45,665 nucleotides of DNA from Chloroflexota bacterium (GTDB lineage Bacteria > Chloroflexota > Dehalococcoidia > Lucifugimonadales > Lucifugimonadaceae), in NCBI GenBank assembly GCA_022564545.1, contig JADFLG010000005.1:1-45665 (forward strand), read 5' to 3'. This document shows positions 42,013 through 45,665 of the stretch, piece after piece (the first letter of the stretch is position 1; each line of letters opens with the position of its first letter). The notes under the pieces are model-generated. The model ran no database searches. It was given only the letters and a program-made list of their open reading frames with translations, and was not told the origin of the DNA. A program made the position numbers and the translations under genes.

Positions 42013-42612
42013 CTAGGTCGGCCGCGCTACAAACGCTCCCAGCACAACTTTTTCGGTCGCTTTCTCGATCTCATCCACCGGCGCAGGCCGTGGATCGGTT
42101 GCAAATGCAAGTTGCATCGATCCCGACATGATTATTCGAAACATGTCCGCAGCTACCGCCGGATTCATAGTGACCATCTCTCCCGAGTCCATGAATCGCT
42201 GAAACATGCCTGTAGCCATCTGGTTGAGTTCGCTATGCAGTTCGACATCATCGACGGCACCGGCGCTTTCCGAGCTCATGTGCATCAACCGGCACAGGTC
42301 GGGGTTTTCCTCGCCAACCCTGAAACCGAGGTGCACAAATTTTCGGAGGACCTCTGTAAATGACTCGGTGCCATCGAGGATGCTCTGAAGTCGAACTGCC
42401 ATATCTGCCATTGGCTGGCGCGCAAGCTCAACAACCAGGCCCTTCTTCGAGTCGAAGTAGAGATAGAACGTGCCCTGTGCGACTCCGGCCTTTCCCACGA
42501 TGTCTGAAATCGTGGCGCTTTCATATCCTTTTTCATCGAACACAGAACGGGCCGCCGCCAGGATTTGCTGGCGTCGCTGCGCTTCTGATTGTGTTCGCTG
42601 TGCTACAGGCAT
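42013..42612 (-). CDS. TetR-family repressor of the exporter
   Basis: 199 residues. The N-terminal helix-turn-helix reads QQILAAARSVFDEKGYESAT, then ISDIVGKAGVAQGTFYLYF, a canonical TetR_N domain. The ligand-binding C-terminal part is helical, with LVVELARQ and FRIIMSGSMQLAF. An identical palindrome lies 29 bp upstream of its own start (42641) and twice before the exporter, so it probably represses both genes and is released by an exporter substrate. The exporter follows 187 bp downstream on the same strand. Confidence 0.92.
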   Translation of the reverse strand: MPVAQRTQSEAQRRQQILAAARSVFDEKGYESATISDIVGKAGVAQGTFYLYFDSKKGLVVELARQPMADMAVRLQSILDGTESFTEVLRKFVHLGFRVGEENPDLCRLMHMSSESAGAVDDVELHSELNQMATGMFQRFMDSGEMVTMNPAVAADMFRIIMSGSMQLAFATDPRPAPVDEIEKATEKVVLGAFVARPT

Positions 42613-42640
42613 GACTACATATTCGCGTGTAAAAATATCC

Positions 42641-42657
42641 TGACTGACGATCAGTCA
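42641..42657. promoter_or_regulatory. TetR operator copy 3 (autoregulation)
   Basis: Identical TGACTGACGATCAGTCA, 29 bp upstream of the tetR start. Confidence 0.85.
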
Positions 42658-42854
42658 TTCACGGTATCACAGTCATTCAGATGCTGGTTATAGAAAAGAG
42701 ATGCAGATCATTAAATTCGGCACTCGAAAGGCAGCCGCCGAGGATCGGAGAGCCTTCCGCGACGCATGCAACGTGTTGCGGTAAGCGCCAGGGCAGTGTA
42801 GAAATCAGCGGTCCAGTAAACAGCCACCGGTCTTGAACGGCCAATCGAACAGAC

Positions 42855-43718
42855 ATGACCAGAACTTCAAACAACACTCTCCAGGTCGGAGATGTGCACA
42901 TTACCGCCCTCACTGACGGCAGCATCGCGTTCGACCCGAGGGTCCTGTTTCCAGACACACCGATCGAAGCCTGGGCACCGTTTTAGGACAGGTTTCCCGA
43001 GTATTTCAAAGGCCAGTTTTTTCGCAACAACCTGGGCTCGTTCGTTTTTACGTCTGGTGATCAGCGGATACTCGCCGACACGGGGTTTGGACCGCATGGA
43101 GAGATGCTCGGGTATCCCGCGCCCGGCGAACTCATTGCCGACTTCGAGCGAAACGGGATGGGGCTGGATTCGATCACGACGGTATTTCTCACCCACCTGC
43201 ACGGGGATCATGTCGACTGGAACTTGAGAGAGGATCTGCCGAATCGGCCGTTGAGCTTCCCGAACGCACGATATCGGGTTCACGAGGCAGATTGGGAACA
43301 CTTCACCACCGACGAGCTACTCGCCGACCTGTACCGCGGCGAGCACACGCGTCGGAGCGTCTTGCCGCTCGAAGAGCTTGGTGTGCTTGAATTAATGGTC
43401 GGCGAAACGGATCTTGCTCCCGGCATCACCGCGTTTCCAACTCCCGGTCACACGCCGGGACACATGAGCCTGCTCATTGCCTCGAACAACGAACGGGCGT
43501 TACTGGTCGGTGACATACTCGGCTCGCCAATGCAGGCAACTGAAACCGATTTTCGTTACACCCCGGATTGGGACGGCCCGATGGGCATTGCAGCGCGCCG
43601 GGACATTCTCGATCGGGCCGAGCGGGAGAAAGCCATCGTCATCGGCAGTCACCTCAGCTATCCGGGATGGGGTTCGATCGTGCGGTGGGAAGGCCGCCGC
43701 TACTGGAAGGCGCTCTAG
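42855..43718 (+). pseudogene. MBL-fold hydrolase with an in-frame amber codon
   Basis: The frame from the ATG at 42855 gives a 287-codon metallo-beta-lactamase-fold protein interrupted only by TAG at codon 44 (42984-42986). Both sides are homologous in style: LQVGDVHITALTDGSIAFDP before, FRNNLGSFVFTSGDQRILADTG after. The metal motif THLHGDHVDW, a later His in GHTPGHMSLLI and GDILGSP (Asp) are intact, as is the end. A single C-to-T change from CAG would explain the stop. Translation could restart near the ATG at 43104, but that protein lacks the first strand pair. It could instead be an assembly or sequencing error. The stop is TAG, so it is not a selenocysteine case. Confidence 0.72.
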
Positions 43719-43732
43719 AAATATCTCAATAA

Positions 43733-43880
43733 CCCCCTCTCCTCCGGGAGACGGGTGCCCCAATGTGATCGGGGCGCGGGTGAGGGGATAGTTACTCAGC
43801 AGACAGCACGCTTTCGATGGCACCCACATCAATATCGAAAACTTTCCCCTCAACCCGACCTTGTCCCCGAGTAGAAGGAA
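43733..43880. repeat. dispersed inverted-repeat element, family A, copy
   Basis: The left arm CCCCCTCTCCTCCGGGAGAC with GCGCGGGTGAGGGGA faces the right arm TTTCCCCTCAACCCGACC...TCCCCGAGTAGAAGGAA. It closely resembles the 3353 copy, including the middle of the left arm (GACAGGTGCCC / GACGGGTGCCC). It separates the MBL and cupin genes. Confidence 0.8.
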
Positions 43881-44405
43881 ATCACCTCATCAGAAAGCAA
43901 AGGCAACGACACCGGTGCCAAAGAGCAGGTCAAACTCAAACCCGAAGCCCATTCCCGAGCAGTGCACGGCAATCGATACGACCCTCGTCGAGTGGGACAA
44001 GAACTTCAACCCGAAACCTGGCGTCGAACTCGGGCGGCTGATGCTCCGCAAAGACTCGAAAAACGGCGCCGAAATCAGGATGATTCGCTACCCGAAGGGC
44101 ATTGTGAACCCCGGGCACGAGCATTTAGCGCCGGTAGCGCCGGGCGTGCATTCGCACCCGGGCGCACGAGCGCGGTCCGCGAGGCACGCCAGGGCGTTGG
44201 GCACGGGATCTTCGTCCTGGAAGGCAAACTTCGGACCCAACAGTGCACAAACGGGCCCGGAACGTGGGTATGGTTCCCGCGGGGCGAAATAATGGAGCAC
44301 GGGGCTCCCGACCCAGGCGACATGACCGGAACCTTCATCGCCGATGGCGAATGCGATATATTTTTTTCAGAAGCGACGAGTAGCCGATCAAATCGTTCCG
44401 GTTAA
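43861..44405 (+). pseudogene. cupin-domain gene interrupted by a family B repeat
   Basis: Two frames of one cupin gene are split by a 74-bp insert (about 44125-44198). Before it: VEWDKNFNPKPGVELGRLML and IRYPKGIVNPGHEH, the first cupin motif. After it, in another frame: GHGIFVLEGKLR, GTWVWFPRGEIMEHGAPDPG and FIADGECDIFF, which complete the barrel. The insert is about 74 nt, so it shifts the frame. Its core matches the repeat at 24694. The true N-terminus is unclear: the frame begins at 43861 inside the family A repeat, and the conserved part starts near 43957. As it stands the product would be truncated after the first motif. A small metal-binding enzyme is the likely ancestor. Confidence 0.75.
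44125..44198 (+). repeat. family B repeat, copy 3, inserted within the cupin gene
   Basis: The core (44137-44197), CGCCGGGCGTGCATTCGCAC ... GAGGCACGCCAGGGCGTT, shares both ends and much of the middle with 24694-24755, and both ends with 9821-9880 (opposite strand). It lies within a conserved cupin motif, which shows that this family can move. Confidence 0.72.
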
Positions 44406-44431
44406 TTCCCGGACTTCAGAGCAGAGGGTTA

Positions 44432-45665
44432 ATGGCGAAAAAGAGCATTTTCAAAGCAAAGCGTGTGGCCAATGAGAGCGCTTCGGGTTGGCTCAACGAT
44501 CATGCGGTTGTGGTCGAAGACGGAATCATCACTGCGGTCGAGCCATCGGCGAATGTTCCTGCCAGCACAGACGGCGGCACGTACGAAGTGTTCGACCTTG
44601 GCGACGTTTCGTTGCTGCCGGGACTGGTCGACGCCCACTGCCACATGCACTGCAGCGCGACGCACGACGCGCAATCACTGGCCATGTCGGAAAACGACCA
44701 GCAGCTCACCATCCGTGCCACCAACAACATGCGGAAGGCGGTGCTCGCCGGCACCACGACCATTCGCGACCTGGGTTCCCGCAACGAAGTCGCCTTTGTG
44801 GTAAGGCAGATGATCGACGATGGACATGTGCCCGGGCCGCGCCTGCTGCTCGCCGGTACACCGATCACCATTACCGCGGGACACTGCTGGTTCTTCGGAA
44901 CGGAAGCCGATACGGTCGATCAGGTCCGCACCGCGATCAGGACACAGGTGAAGCAGGGCGCAAACGTCATCAAGATGATGGCGACCGGCGGGATGTTCAC
45001 TCCCACGGCGAACCCGCGAAAGCCGCAGTACTCGGTAGAACATCTGAAAGCGGCGGTCGAAGAAGCCCACCGGATGAACGTTCCCATCGTCACCCACACC
45101 CTGTCGGCGCAGGGAGTCCGGAACGTGGTAGAAGCGGGGGTAGACCACCTGATTCACGCACGCTGGTACGACGCCGACCCCGACAAAGGCCTGGACTACG
45201 ACCCTGACACCGTGAAGAAGATGGTCGATCAGGGCCAGTGGTTGGACCCCACGATCGGGCACCACTTGCTCGGCCGGGAGGCGAAGACAAGGGGTGAAAT
45301 TGGCCCAATGGCACCACACTGGTCCGTCGCATATAAATTTGTGGACGAGTCTGAGCATGTTGAAACGCTAATGAAGATGCATGATGCGGGAGTAAGGTTC
45401 ACGTCCGGGCTGGACATGGGCATGGCCTACGGCACCCACGACCGGTCGGCGGCCAGCGCCTGGTCATTCGTCGAGACGCTCGGCTGGCCGAACTGGAAGG
45501 CCATACATGCCGCCACGGCTGGGACATCGGAAGCGCTTGGGCTGGCTGAAAAAGTCGGCAGCTTGAAGGCGGGGCTGGTGGCCGACATGGCGGCTTTCGG
45601 TGGAGATCCCGCCAGAAACATTCGCGATATGGACCGTGCCGAAACGGTCGTTCAGTCGGGCCGTC
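44432..45665 (+). CDS. imidazolonepropionase-like amidohydrolase (3' end missing)
   Basis: The frame from the ATG at 44432 (GAGGG upstream) is open to the right edge; 411 codons are visible and only the last part is missing. FKAKRVANESASGWLNDHAV and VEDGIITAVEP form the start of the beta sandwich. LLPGLVDAHCHMHCS carries the first His-x-His pair, GANVIKMMATGG the likely carbamylated or metal-bridging Lys, VPIVTHTLSA and VDHLIHA the later histidines, and FTSGLDMG the catalytic Asp. This set belongs to the imidazolonepropionase/prolidase-like subgroup, which includes organophosphate-acid anhydrolase and Xaa-Pro dipeptidase relatives. The substrate is unknown. It follows the damaged cupin gene by 26 bp. 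Confidence 0.87.
   Translation, partial: MAKKSIFKAKRVANESASGWLNDHAVVVEDGIITAVEPSANVPASTDGGTYEVFDLGDVSLLPGLVDAHCHMHCSATHDAQSLAMSENDQQLTIRATNNMRKAVLAGTTTIRDLGSRNEVAFVVRQMIDDGHVPGPRLLLAGTPITITAGHCWFFGTEADTVDQVRTAIRTQVKQGANVIKMMATGGMFTPTANPRKPQYSVEHLKAAVEEAHRMNVPIVTHTLSAQGVRNVVEAGVDHLIHARWYDADPDKGLDYDPDTVKKMVDQGQWLDPTIGHHLLGREAKTRGEIGPMAPHWSVAYKFVDESEHVETLMKMHDAGVRFTSGLDMGMAYGTHDRSAASAWSFVETLGWPNWKAIHAATAGTSEALGLAEKVGSLKAGLVADMAAFGGDPARNIRDMDRAETVVQSGR

Noticed and set aside
42984-42986. TAG in the MBL-fold gene as pyrrolysine
   Set aside because: No methylamine methyltransferase context, no Pyl genes seen, and the residue is outside the active site; a nonsense change or read error is simpler.

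Overview
The window reads as chromosome of a high-GC, free-living, probably marine bacterium. I think it is a Chloroflexota lineage of the SAR202 / Dehalococcoidia-related type. The reasons are the Pro/Thr-linker DUF4382 and DUF5666 secreted proteins, many metal-dependent amidohydrolases and enolate-chemistry enzymes, a split gcvPA/gcvPB glycine decarboxylase, a compact ThrS without the usual N-terminal domain, rpoBC away from ribosomal protein genes, and many small dispersed hairpin repeats. This is inference from gene content; no rRNA is present.

Layout: 1-1668 two secreted/lipoproteins (the first cut by the left edge). 1894-7513 a plus-strand run: amidohydrolase, xylose-isomerase-like epimerase, gamma-glutamyltransferase-like hydrolase, LOG-family protein, IsdG/MhuD-type monooxygenase. 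7822-10822 a sugar-acid cluster (kdgK, KDPG aldolase, divergent HpcH/HpaI aldolase). 11232-12600 an AhpE-type peroxiredoxin with an in-frame UGA in place of its peroxidatic cysteine, followed on the mRNA by a SECIS-like hairpin, plus an amidohydrolase. 12758-14098 an unknown lipoprotein. 14113-18599 the glycine cleavage operon gcvT-gcvH-gcvPA-gcvPB, divergent from a three-domain RidA protein. 19835-24514 MidA-type methyltransferase, citrate synthase and ThrS; then tRNA-Val. 25218-33754 rpoB-rpoC. 34482-38484 a copper cluster (lipoprotein cytochrome c, csoR, copA, YHS protein, glutaredoxin-like protein). 38711-40071 tRNA-Asp with a 1.28 kb mini-island between direct repeats carrying a RelE-like toxin and a large partner protein. 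40161-42612 a TetR-controlled DHA2 exporter with three identical operators. 42855-44405 two damaged genes (amber codon in an MBL-fold hydrolase; repeat insertion in a cupin gene). 44432 to the right edge an imidazolonepropionase-like amidohydrolase.

The strongest findings are the selenocysteine peroxiredoxin (an exact PxxxTxxU motif with a 7-bp hairpin at bacterial SECIS distance), the integrase-less tRNA-Asp toxin-antitoxin island bounded by a 27-nt exact repeat, an RNA polymerase beta' that keeps its first zinc site but has lost three of the four cysteines of the second, and two dispersed palindromic repeat families, one of which appears to have interrupted a cupin gene. A separate 148-bp element with inverted ends and a CTGC target duplication looks like a MITE. 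Genes for selenocysteine synthesis and insertion are not in this window, so the selenoprotein call needs the rest of the genome.
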